The notes beneath the pieces are model-generated. The model searched no databases. It saw only the letters and a list, made by a program, of their open reading frames with translations, and had not been told where the DNA came from. Below, one piece after another: positions 9,991 through 19,950 of a stretch of DNA of 64,000 nucleotides (its first letter is position 1; each line of letters begins with the position of its first letter). The translations under genes were made by a program, and so were the position numbers. The stretch comes from Nicotiana tabacum. Taxonomy: Eukaryota > Streptophyta > Magnoliopsida > Solanales > Solanaceae. The stretch is from positions 79,685,120 through 79,749,119 of the forward strand of contig NC_134094.1 in NCBI RefSeq assembly GCF_000715075.1. Direction: 5' to 3'.

Positions 9991-10690
9991 CTATGTGTTC
10001 CAAACATGGACGGTCTCCGTGAAAGGCTCACACTTTTAGGTATTCCGTGCACCCAGGTTCTACAAAAATGTATCATGATCTTAAGGAAGTCTATTGGTGG
10101 AATGATATGAAGAGGAATGTGGCGGATTTTGTGGAAAGATGTCCGAATTGTTAGCAAGTGAAGGCCACACACCAAAGGCCCGGTGGGTTGGCACAGAACA
10201 TAGAAATTCCAATGTGGAAGTGGGAAATGATTAATATGGATTTTGTGGTAGGATTACCATGCACTCTACGCAAGTTTGACTCAATTTGGGTGATTGTGGA
10301 TCGGCTCACAAAATCATCACACTTCTTGCCGGTTAAGGCTACCGATACAGCGGAACAATATGCTCAGTCGTATAACAAAGAAATAGTCAGGTTGCATGGC
10401 ACCCCAGTCTCCATCATTTCTGATAGGGGAGCACAATTCACTGCTAATTTCTGGAAGAAATTTCAGCAAGGTTTGGGCAATCAGGTGAATCTTAGTACAG
10501 TCTTTCACCCGCAGACTGACGGGCAGGTAAAGCGGACTATTTAGACTCTTGAGGATATGTTACGTGCTTGTGTTCTAGACTTCAAAGGTAGCTGGGATGA
10601 ACATTTACCACTTATAGAATTTGCATACAAGAATAGCTACCATGCTAGCATTCAAATGACACCGTTCGAAGCTTTTATATGGTAGGAGAT
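9991..10690 (+). pseudogene. pol: C1 integrase, catalytic Glu replaced by Lys
   Basis: Integrase that would insert element cDNA into chromosomal DNA. The zinc-binding HHCC part is split: the His side lies near 10050, while RCPNC with a stop (CAG to TAG) lies near 10137-10155. The core has the first Asp in MDFVVGLP (codon about 10239) and the second in ISDRGAQF (about 10422). The third catalytic residue, normally Glu in DGQAERTIQTLED wording, is Lys here (AAG, 10529-10531), followed by another CAG to TAG stop. A one-base insertion near 10674 shifts the C-terminal part. The enzyme is dead even where the frame is open. Confidence 0.85.
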
Positions 10691-11215
10691 GTAGATCTGC
10701 CATTGGGTGGTTTGAAATTGGGGATAGGGCCAGACCTCGTGCATCAGGCCATGGAAAAATTTAAACTCATTAAGGAGCGGTTGAAGACTGCTCAGAGTCG
10801 TCATAAATCCTATTCGGATGTTCGTCATAGGGATTTGGAGTTCAAAGAAAATGATTGGGTATTCCTGAAAGTTTCCCCCATGAAGGGTGTAATGAGATTT
10901 TGGTAAGAAAGGGAAATTGAGTCCGAGGTATGTCGGACCGTACAAAATCATTCAGAGGATCGGTGAGGTGGCGTACAAGCTTGAGCTACCACCTGAGATG
11001 TCATTAGTACACCCGGTGTTTCATGTGTCTATGTTGAAGAAAGTAGTTAGAGATCCAACACTCATTGTTCCGATTGAAACTATTGAAGTTAATGAAGAAT
11101 TGACTTATGAAGAGATTCCAGTTTCTATTATTGATCGGCAAGTCCGAAAGTTGAGAAACAAAGAAATTGCATCCGTGAAAGTGGTATGGCAAAATTTTTG
11201 GAAATTTAGGTAGTT
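10691..11215 (+). pseudogene. pol: C1 integrase C terminus and partial chromodomain
   Basis: C-terminal integrase region with LKLGIGPDLVHQAMEKFKLI and a [20 protein letters not shown] segment (SH3-like GPY/F module), then [12 protein letters not shown]. It ends with [20 protein letters not shown] and VKVVWQN, the start of a chromodomain of the type that directs chromoviruses to heterochromatin. The expected WEAE-type end is lost. A frame change near 10903 separates the two readable halves (10679-10906 and 10917-11213). Roughly 100 bases of 3' untranslated DNA follow before the polypurine tract. Confidence 0.8.
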
Positions 11216-11292
11216 AGTTTAAATTTGGGGCTACTGGTGTGTGGTATGAAAACTGAGTGGCATAAGATGCTAATAACAAATATTTGACCCTC

Positions 11293-11325
11293 ATTCGAGG
11301 ATGAATGATCCTAAGTGGGGGAGAA
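11293..11325 (+). promoter_or_regulatory. C1 PPT with upstream AGGA-loop hairpin
   Basis: Polypurine tract AAGTGGGGGAGAA (11313-11325) abuts the 3' LTR and would prime plus-strand DNA. Six bases upstream is ATTCG-AGGA-TGAAT (11293-11306), a five-pair stem (last pair G-U) with an AGGA loop. The same arrangement occurs at the PPTs of the other elements. Confidence 0.8.
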
Positions 11326-11464
11326 TGTAAGGCCCCGTAAATTTTTGCAAAAGAAAACTAATGTTTCGTGGTGCTGAGTTGGTTTTACGTGTTGAGTATT
11401 ATAGAAATTTTTGGGTTGAACAATGCACCGAAAAGTAAAGGAAAATTTTTGGCAGAAAAATATG

Positions 11465-11725
11465 TTTCTGCGATCCATTATGCGACCGCAGAATCACTCT
11501 GCGGGCCGCATAATGGCCGCAGAAGTGGGGAAGGAGAGGGTCAGTCTGGAAGCAATTATGCGGTCGACTATGCGACTGCATAACTGTTATGCGGTCGCAT
11601 AATGCACCGCATAACACTTATGCGGTCCGCATAGTGACCGCAGACACAGACAGATTTTTGGTCGTTTTGGTCGGCAATTATGCGACCGATATGCGGTCCG
11701 CAAATTGATTATGCGATCGCATATG
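11465..11725 (+). repeat. CpG-rich near-palindromic array in C1 3' LTR
   Basis: Repeated words such as TATGCGACCGCAGAA, GCGGGCCGCATAATG and TTATGCGGTCGCATAATG, many nearly self-complementary. They end about 60 bases before the TATA-like box. The equivalent in C2 is at 28355-28680. Confidence 0.8.
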
Positions 11726-12544
11726 AAATCCCAGAACCTGTTCCGAAGCTTCATTTTTGGATTTTAAAACCCAACCTTATTTCGTTAAATACACTCTTTG
11801 GGCCATTTTTGAGCAATAATCTGACATTTTAGAGTGAGAGAGAGTGCCCTAGAGTGATAAGGTGTTCTTCAATAATTGTTCTTCAATTCTTGCCCAAGTT
11901 TTGCAAGATTAAGAAGGGAAGCTCACTAGGTCTTCATCCTAGAGGTAAGATTCTACACCCTAACCCTCAATTTCGAATTTTATCTAGAAATGGGTAATTA
12001 GCAAGATAATTTTTGGGCATGAGAGTTGTTTGTTTTACATGAATGTGTTATCAAATGGTGTAGGAAGATTGTTGAGCTACAAATGGTAAATATTAGGTTG
12101 TGGGATGATGGAATCCTCCATAAAAGGACCTTAAAACCTTAATGCACACCTAGTATTTGATAAAATGCTCAAATGAGCTAGAACCATGATCATCTTCCAA
12201 ATTTTGGTTCAATTTGTTATATTTCAAAAACTAGATTGAAGTTGCTAAGAATTCCGGAACATTTAGAGTGTAAGGAAGCTCAAGTGAGGTATGTTGGCTA
12301 AACTCTTCTTTAAGAATTGGAATTCCCATTATCCTTGTAAGTTCCAAGATGTTGATTACAAATCGAGTATTCCGATAAGTTTTGTGATAAAGATATATGT
12401 TCAATTCATGTTTCAATGCTCTTATCATATTGCATTATAAATTGATGATGTGTTCCAAACTATGGATTGTGTATCCACATGTCATAATTTCAAGTAGTGA
12501 TTTATGTGAAAGTTATTATGCCAAGTTCTATAGAGATTGGGATT

Positions 12545-12955
12545 GTGATGCACCTCCACCCACATATATTGGGGTGAGGCGGCATGATCACTTTGTGTAG
12601 GGATTATGGTATTGTGGGACTGCATCTCCACCCGCATATATTGGGGTGAGGCGGTACGACCGCTTTGTGTATAGTTTTGGTATGTTGTGGCACCACCACC
12701 CCCATATATATATTGGGGTGAGGCGGCATAGCCACTTTGTGTTGGTATTGGTATTGTCGATGCATTTCCACCCGCATACATTGGGGTGAGGAGGCATAGC
12801 CGCTTTATGTAGGTTCTTGGTACTGTGGTTATACATCCACCCGCATACATTGGGGTGAGGTGGCGGGTCTGTTTGAGTAGAGTTGTGGTATTGTACTTAC
12901 ACCTCCACCTACATACATCGGGTGAGGCGGCGGGGCCGCTTTGTATAAAGATGGT
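12545..12955 (+). repeat. ~70-bp minisatellite in C1 3' LTR, 6 units
   Basis: Same unit order as the 5' LTR copy at 5163-5575, so the array was present when the element inserted and has kept six units in both LTRs. Small differences include the missing T in the third unit near 12680. Confidence 0.8.
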
Positions 12956-13654
12956 TACAGAGGATCTCATCTTAAATCCCATAAGTGTTATTGACAGCTC
13001 TTAATAAGCTTGATCTGGTTTAAATGGTTATTTATACTATTCTATTGTCGCCCTGATTCATCATATTCATATTGTGTTTCTGAATTCTTAAATTGGTGTT
13101 TGGTTTTCATACTAGTACTATTCAATAGTACTAACGTCCCTTTTGCCTGGGGAGCTGCATCTTTAAATAGATGCAGGTGGTTCCACATCAGGAGATATTA
13201 ATCAGTGATAGTAGTACACCTTCTTCCCAGCTGACTTGGTGAGCCCCACTTCATCCTAGGGTCATGTATCTTTTGTTCTTTGTGTATTCTGTTTGAGGTA
13301 TAGCCGGGGCCTTGTTGCCGGCATTTTCATTGTACTCTTATTTTTTTATAGAGGCTCCGTAGACATAGTGTGGATTGTATATTGGTGTTGGGAAGTCAAA
13401 CTCACTATGTTGTATTTGAATTACTATTTCCATTTCATATTATGAAAAATATGTGGAATTGAGACTTTAAAAATGATGAAAACTATTGGTAATGAATTGG
13501 TATTGTAGACATGATCACGTTTTTGTCTAATAAATGAAATTAAGTATTATCTTCATTCGTGGATGAGTTTGGGTAGAAGAAAATCTAACAGGCTTGCTCG
13601 GTCGGGTTCACTCGGTTGAGCACCAGTCGCGCTCCTTGGTTTTGGGGCGCGACA

Positions 13655-15202
13655 ATGTGCGTACACCAGGGTGTTATTCATGCTCGGGATATTACTTAAG
13701 CTACAATATTGTTTGAATTAATCTATAAGCTTCATGATGTGATGTTTCTTATATTTGTACCCCTATTTGTGAGCTATTTGAACCATGTTTGAGCTTACGT
13801 AGAGGTTAATCTCCTGATTGAACCTGATAATTTATACTTTCATGATGTAATTGCCTGATTTGAGCTGTGGCAGCACACTTTGCACATGCATACACCTTAG
13901 CATGTCACTTATACTAGTTCAGGAGTATGAAATTTTATATTCATTGATTGTGTACATGCATTCTTGTATATTTTCTTTCTGTGCGATATGGATTCAACTG
14001 GTAACACGTGACCACACCGTGTGGATTGTGATTATTAGCATGTGACCACACCGTGTAGATTGTGGTTATGAGCATGTGACCACGCCGTGCAGATTATGAT
14101 TATTAGCACGTGACCATGCAGTGCAGATTATGATTATGAGCACATGAACACGCCTTGCAAATTATAATTATGAGCACGTGACCACGCCATACGTATTATG
14201 ATTATTAGCACATGACCACGTTGTGTGGATTATGATTATCAACACATGACCATGCCATGAGGATTATGATTATGACCACGTGACCACGCCGTGTAGATCC
14301 GAGATATTATTGTTATTGGCACGTGAATTATCCGTGCAACACGTGAGTTATCCATGCAGTTGATATATTATTGACACGTGAGTTGTCCGTGTAGCACGCG
14401 AGTATTCTGTGCAGCGTGTGGATATGGATCCACAACCCTAGGGTCACCCTCTTATGCTTCTCTCTTGATGGTGTACACACAGTATGAGGAAAGCTGATCA
14501 GTGATTTGGTCGGTTATGATATCTCTAAGGAAAGACTGGCCAGTGTTTGATTTGGTTACTGCATTTCATCTTTATTTGCAATTTTCTTGGTTGTTTACCC
14601 AATTTATTTGCATACCTTGTTTATATGCTAGATTGTTGACTGAGAAGAGTCCGTTAAGTTATTGTGTGCACCAAGGTGGTTATATCTGTGATTCATGACT
14701 TGATCATATTATTGTTTTATACTTGTTGGAGTTATGAACTATATAAGTTATTTGGCGAGTATCATTCATAATTCTTTCCACTATTACCTCGTCGAGGTTA
14801 GTTATGGTACTTGCTGAGTACATGGGGTCGATTGTACTCATACTATACTTCTACACCTTGTGTACAGATTTTGGAGTTGAGATGTTGTGGATGACGGGAG
14901 CTGGCATCGAAGATTTACCTGCCTTCCAGATATAACTACCACTTTTCCTTAGTAATTTTAGATTCGAATTCTATTTATATACATTCTAGACAAATATTGT
15001 ATTTATTTTCATTCTAGCTTTGTAAATTTAAGTCTTATTAGCGCATGACTTATACTACCAATTCTTGGGTTATTGCATGAAAATTCAGTTATTTCACTTA
15101 TTGATTTTTATTATTTCCTTAGAGTGGTGTAGACTATTGTTCGGCTTACCTAGCGGGTTGGGTTATGTGCCATCATGACTAGGTGGATTTTGGGTCATGA
15201 CA
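13655..15202 (+). repeat. B-family LTR, 3' part (interrupted by C1)
   Basis: Plus-strand match to the second half of the B2 LTR (about 25090-26525), ending in GGGTCATGACA at 15202. It includes the 34-bp minisatellite, the region with TTGGAGTTGAGATG and the terminal ACCTAGCGGGTTGGG block. No primer binding site follows, so it is a 3' LTR or solo LTR. Its left part would lie before C1, but it fell in the 5054-5084 deletion. It is inserted in the minus-strand B-host. AATTC at 15203-15207 is the candidate right target site. Confidence 0.8.
13995..14410 (+). repeat. 34-bp minisatellite, about 9 units
   Basis: Nine adjacent units of about 34 bp, each built as GCACGTGACCACGCCGTG followed by an AGATTATGATTATGA-like tail. 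The array decays into CACGTGAGTTATCCGTGCA-type units up to about 14410. Most units have or nearly have the palindrome CACGTG. Homologous arrays in B2 have different copy numbers. Confidence 0.85.
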
Positions 15203-16383
15203 AATTCTCATACTCACCAAACACACGTGTATCAACAACAAGCACTTAAAGTGCATAGACATAATCATGGAGAGACGTATAGTATAATACACCATGGAAA
15301 GGGTAAGAACGACTAAGGTGCAATAAGCAAATCAACATCTCAAGAGTCATCAAGGCTCATATACCGCCACAAGGCCTAATCAGGATCAAAACACAAGTGT
15401 GAATATCAAGTAGTCTCACAACTCATCATAGCATGAGAGGGTAGCACATGAAATAGATCAGGGCATGAATAACATTAATTCTACCCTATGACACACCCAT
15501 ATTAAATGATGTGCTGAGTAAGCACCTCCAATCCAGTGTACAATACACATTATCGTTAGGCCTACCAATATGCCCCCAAACCGATTCAAATCATTCCGAA
15601 ATTGGTGAATAGCTTTTCAAAGGTCCACATTGACCTATCCATCACACATACAATTAGTTGTCTAACCCTTAACGCACTTTCCCAGTCTGCAACTAAAGGT
15701 ATAGTCTACCTCTAAGATAATCCAATCTCTAAACCTCAAGAATACAAGAATCTCTATACCTAATCTCTAACTCTCCAACTCCAATGACTTCCACGTCATG
15801 CATACACAGTCACCTCAAGAGACATACTTCCATAAATCTACCGCATTGAATAGCAAACCTGAACCTCAACGGTGACCAACTATGAAATTTCTACAGTACT
15901 AGTCAAGCATATGCAAATAAATACACAATGCGTCTTCTACAACCCACACCCTTCTTTGGCGATATAAGATAGTGCTATTATTCTCTTAGTCACTTGAAAT
16001 TTTCTGGAACTCATGACCTTTCTTTCAAAACTAAACTGCAACCTTGACCATTCAATCTCAGTCCCACTCACCTCACCGAATCTATCATGCTATTATATGA
16101 AAATACGAGAATTTCATTATCAAATTAGAATCACAAGTAGGATGGTCCACCTCATAAACACTTTATCAGACAAAAATCCTCCACTTAACTCAATTTAGGA
16201 GAGAATCACAATATGCAACAAACTTTCCATGCCCGTAGAATACATCAACCTCAAGTCGTGGTCAAAACTATCGTAAACTCTTCGAAACCCATTTGCACAT
16301 AATTAAGTCATCAGAACTGAATCCCTCCAACTCAACCAACACACACAGAGTGCCAAACCAAAAGTCTTGCCCGGAAAGAACCT
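15203..16383 (-). repeat. B-host internal region, part 4 (minus)
   Basis: Non-coding stretch. Read on the minus strand it aligns by eye with about 46047-47150 of B2: shared landmarks include AAGGTCATGAGTTC, CATGATAGATKCGGTG, GGACATTC-type AT-rich parts, a TTTGGGGGC[A/C]TA segment and GGGTGTGTCAT. It is therefore the continuation of the minus-strand B element interrupted by D1. No ORF of note; the few open frames of 60 codons lack known domains. Confidence 0.7.
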
Positions 16384-17761
16384 TGACGAGCACAAAACAC
16401 ACACTAAAATATGCTCGCTAGTAGAATATAGTAAATTATAATATCGTATCCACAGGGATTGGAGTTAAATAGTATTATCGTAGTTTGTATCTATATTTCT
16501 ATCCAGGATGATCAACAATGGAGATTTATGTGATTTAAACTAAAATTTACTAAGAGTATAAACTATCGACTAATGACAATCAACGTAAGTATTGAGCAAA
16601 GGAAGTTATCAATAGGGAGAAGATAGGGTTAATAGGATAGGTGCAAGACAAATGTTTGGGATTTAACTCTAGATAATTCACTTTAAATGTTCAAGTGAGT
16701 CTCTCGAATTCACTTGGTTATTAGTTCAATTAATCAGTAGAAACTCCTCTCTCGATTAAGTCTCAACCTCACAAGATGAACCAATTTTAAGCACGTGAAG
16801 ATATGCAAGAATTTATAGTGGATTGGCTTTTATGAGAACCTCTCTCGATTATCCTCCTAAGTTTAATCAACAATTCAACTAGCCTCTTCCGATTACTAAG
16901 AAGAATTAATGACTTCTGCCAACAAAATATAATGCAACAATATCACAAGTTATGCCTCTCTCGATTACACGAACAAGTGAATATAGATGCAACGGTTAAA
17001 ACATCCAAAACGAGTCAATACATAAAAACTAGAGTTAATTATCCACAAACAAGTATCAAGACACCAAATACATCGAACCCTAAAGAGAACTACTCCATGG
17101 ATAAGGAGTAATTCATCATAACAATGTTTAAGTTAAAGGAAAACATAAAATGATGAAAACTCTTGTCTGGAATGAGGATTGGATGATGAAATCCTTGAGC
17201 TTTTGCTTCTCCACCTCTTCCTTGGCTTCCTCTGGTCTTAGATGTGTCAAAAGTCCATAAAATAATATTTTTACATGTATTTATACTAAGTAGGGTCGGG
17301 CCCAAATGAAAAAACCTTTTCCTGCGCGAACTGGGATAATAACTCTGTTAAAATTGCACAAGCACGCCGAATGGGGCGACGCGCCACGCGGGGCAGTTGT
17401 GGAAAACTTCAGAGAGCTTGTTATGATAGACTTTAGGAAAATTGGGCAGCCGCGGCGCGCCACGCGCCGCGACTGTGGGACTTTCTCTGAGTACGGATTT
17501 TTCTTGCTTTTTAGCTATCCCGACGTGGTTCTCGACCCTCGAATGCGATCCCGTCTTATTCCCTTGGGAGTTTACTCAGACTTCAAAGCTCCAAATCACT
17601 CAAATTTATTCCATAACATCTACATAGCTCGGAATCACTCCTACAAGGCATAATACACATAATTAGTGCAAAACATTAGCGATTAAAACTCAAACTCAAT
17701 TAAAGTGCAGTAAATTAGAGTGTAATAAGCTACTAAAATACAAGATTATAACCTACCATCA
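16384..17761 (-). repeat. D1 3' LTR (minus)
   Basis: 1,378-bp LTR bounded by TGACGAGC at 16384 and ATCA at 17761 (plus view), with a near-identical partner at 22032-23373. It has several CTCTCTCGATTA words and a CpG-rich inverted repeat around 17369-17475. The PPT lies directly outside its minus-sense 5' end. Confidence 0.88.
17365..17480 (-). repeat. CpG-rich inverted repeat in D1 3' LTR
   Basis: Contains GCCGCGGCGCGCCACGCGCC and a second CGACGCGCCACGCGGGG block, which can fold back on themselves. The 5' LTR has a rearranged form at about 23047-23090, with GCCGCGGTGCGCCATGCG and CCCACGCGCCGCGGC. It occupies the presumed promoter-proximal part of the LTR. Confidence 0.65.
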
Positions 17762-17799
17762 ACACCCCACACTTAAACCATTGCTCGTCCTCGAGTAAT
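17762..17799 (-). promoter_or_regulatory. D1 PPT with AGGA-loop hairpin (minus)
   Basis: Minus-sense TAAGTGTGGGGTG (about 17763-17775) abuts the 3' LTR. Four bases upstream is ATTACTCG-AGGA-CGAGCAAT (17780-17799), an eight-pair stem with one mismatch and an AGGA loop. Confidence 0.8.
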
Positions 17800-19320
17800 C
17801 AAACCACACTTTATATAGACACAACCTTAATTAGAAACTCTCATAACTCACCACACCAATAATAATTAAAATAGATTAAGCACAACATCGTAACATCCTA
17901 GCCTCAAGATTTGACTCGAAAGAACCCCATATTATTTATAACCCGCTCACTTACTCTAACACAGAGGCCAATGACATTACCTTTCCTTCATGAATCAAGT
18001 GCCCTCACCACAATAGAGAGTAGTTCCACACACCATCAAATTTAATAACAATCAGGAACTCAATATAGAAAAAATTCACTCACTCTCAGAAATAACATTC
18101 ATATGCCACAAAATATGAACCATAGGCTTGCCCGTAGTGTACTACTCAACTAGTCGAGCTCATTCAGTCAAGGATCAAGTAGGGATTTAATTGGTTGTAA
18201 TGTAGGCTGCGAGACGAGTAGTATACATTTAGATATAATAGTGACTACACCTCCCTAAGCACTTTAGTACATACAATTTAACATTCAAAACACCACACGT
18301 ATGTCAAACCCTACTCCACCTCAACATCATTATACATTAACTCCCACTTATTTAAGCATAATTACATTAAAAGCTACCATTTATCAATGAATATTTTTCA
18401 CAACAATACAACTATTTTTTTTCTTTCTTTTTCAATTCAAGTGGCTCTCAATTTGTCAAAATAGTGCACCGTTCTCCTTATTTAAGTAGTTCCACTCCAA
18501 AGCCAAACCAATCACCCCACACTTCAACTTTTACAAAGTTCATAACAAATTCAAGTGCTCAAAAGAGGTACAAGGTTCAAATAGATGACCAATTCAAATA
18601 AATGGGTAGGGCTTGTAATGTGGTTGCCAAAGAAACAAGATTACAGGCTCAATGGGGCTAACTAAGATACATAACAATTAGGTGGGTAATAACATATAAT
18701 TGGCTCAACAAAAAAACGCCTTTATCACTTCCAAGACTGAATAAAATTACTATTTCACTTTGCAAACACACGGGGCAAGTTCTAGACATCAAATGCAATG
18801 CACATAATACGAAAAACCTCACACACACATGGCACATAACTCACTCAGGATCGGACTATCAAGACACTATAGTCAAAAGCAGTTAAGCAAAGTTAAGATC
18901 ATACAATTTAAGGTACTTATACAAGAGTAAAAAACTGAGCCTATGTGTCACAACTACAACACTCACTATTCTCAAGGTATAATAGAGTCACAAGATATTG
19001 TTTTCAATTCAAAACACAGGACAAGGTTCTCTACTATTCTACAAAACCAAATACTAACTACACCCAGTTCAAACAAAAACCTTGAAAAAGAACCCCGGCA
19101 TAAAGAAAAACTAAGGGGTAATTATTACACTACCTAACAAAATAAAATATTTTTTTTAATCTTTTTCTTTCTACTTTAATCCCTTAAGAGACCTGTCGAA
19201 TGATATCCATTGTCGGAAAAAATTTAAAATTTAAATTTTTTATGGTTTTTCTCATTTTTCTATCTCTCACTACTAAAAAAATAAAACTAAATTACTAACA
19301 CAGATACATACAACATACAA
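17800..19320 (-). other. D1 non-coding 3' region
   Basis: About 1.5 kb of AT-rich sequence between the two polypurine-like tracts of D1. I see no reverse transcriptase, integrase or other known domain on either strand. Short T-rich tracts occur near 18410-18430 and 19145-19165. The segment occupies the place where pol would be expected in an autonomous relative. Confidence 0.6.
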
Positions 19321-19321
19321 T

Positions 19322-19370
19322 TTCCCCACCCCACACTTTAAATTGTAGCATGTCCTCATGACACACAATT
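19322..19370 (-). promoter_or_regulatory. D1 internal PPT-like tract with hairpin (minus)
   Basis: Minus-sense AAAGTGTGGGGTGGGGAAA lies right after a fold-back at 19341-19370. The inner stem is CATG-AGGA-CATG and an outer arm is AATTGT/ACAATT. It resembles the true D1 PPT and its hairpin but is about 1.56 kb from the LTR, just after the end of the gag-protease frame. Confidence 0.65.
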
Positions 19371-19409
19371 AAAAGCATAAGGTAAAGGAAACTTTCCTGA
19401 ATTTTCAGT

Positions 19410-19950
19410 CGGGGTCTGAGTTGAAGTCGGGCTCTCTTCCACGCGTCCGAACCAATGCACACATCCATGTAGACAACTTCTTCTCAGCCTTCTTGGGGTA
19501 TAACCCACACTTATCGTTTCCACTCATTGCAACCTTTTCTTTCGAACCGTTCACTTTCTACTCGAACGTCACAATCTCTTCACCCACTCTAAGCATGACT
19601 TTTCTATCATGTATATCTAAAATTGCTCTACCCATTGCTAAGAATGGTCTTCCTAAGATTAGGGGTATCTCCTTGCTCTCCTCCATCTTCACCAGTATAA
19701 AGTCAACTGGAAATACGCACTTATCTACCCGAACTAAGATATCTTCCACTATCCCCTCGGGTATTATAGTTGTTTGGTCTGCCAGCTGCAAAGATATTGG
19801 TGCAGACCTTATCTCTCCAAGCTCATTATCCAGTTTTCTGTAAATAGACAAAGGCATTAAATTAATTGACGCACCAGAATCACACAAAGACTTATCAAAA
19901 TTAAGAGTGCCTAAAGAGCAAGGTATAATAAAACTCCCTGGATCTCCACA
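19410..19950 (-). pseudogene. D1 aspartic protease (minus)
   Basis: Protease of the Athila/Tat type. Minus-strand reading has CDSGASINLMPLSIYRKL (active-site DSGA), then LQLADQTTIIPEGIVEDILV and the second conserved block IPLILGRPFLAMGRAILD. One TAG stop follows VTFE near 19545. The same frame then continues about 45 codons and ends at a TGA near 19411. No reverse transcriptase follows, so the coding capacity of D1 stops here. It would cut Gag of D1 or of a partner element. Confidence 0.85.

Larger units (their letters stand above)
11326..13654 (+). repeat. C1 3' LTR, complete
   Basis: 2,329-bp LTR from TGTAAGGCCCC directly after the PPT to GGGGCGCGACA. It holds a CpG-rich array (11465-11725), a TATA-like GTTAAATAC (11784-11792), a leader with GAGAGAGAGTGCCCTAGAG, a ~70-bp minisatellite (12545-12955), the near-inverted GCCGGGGCC/GCCGGC repeat near 13303-13322 and a trailing AATAAA-type signal. 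The next five bases (ATGTG, 13655-13659) should be the right target duplication. The left copy was lost with the truncated 5' LTR. Flanking sequence on the right is the interior of a B-family LTR, so C1 inserted there. Confidence 0.9.

Noticed and set aside
10917..11213. Centromeric CRM-type chromovirus
   Set aside because: The readable C terminus has a Tekay-type GPY/F plus partial chromodomain and lacks a CRM-type motif.
13995..14410. CRISPR-like regular direct repeats
   Set aside because: Units are contiguous with no unique spacers, lie in an LTR and the genome is a plant.
17306..17653. 115-codon frame in the D1 LTR, with a similar one at 22987-23265
   Set aside because: Both are LTR sequence read against or across the element direction, with the CpG inverted repeat supplying Arg/Ala codons; no family match.
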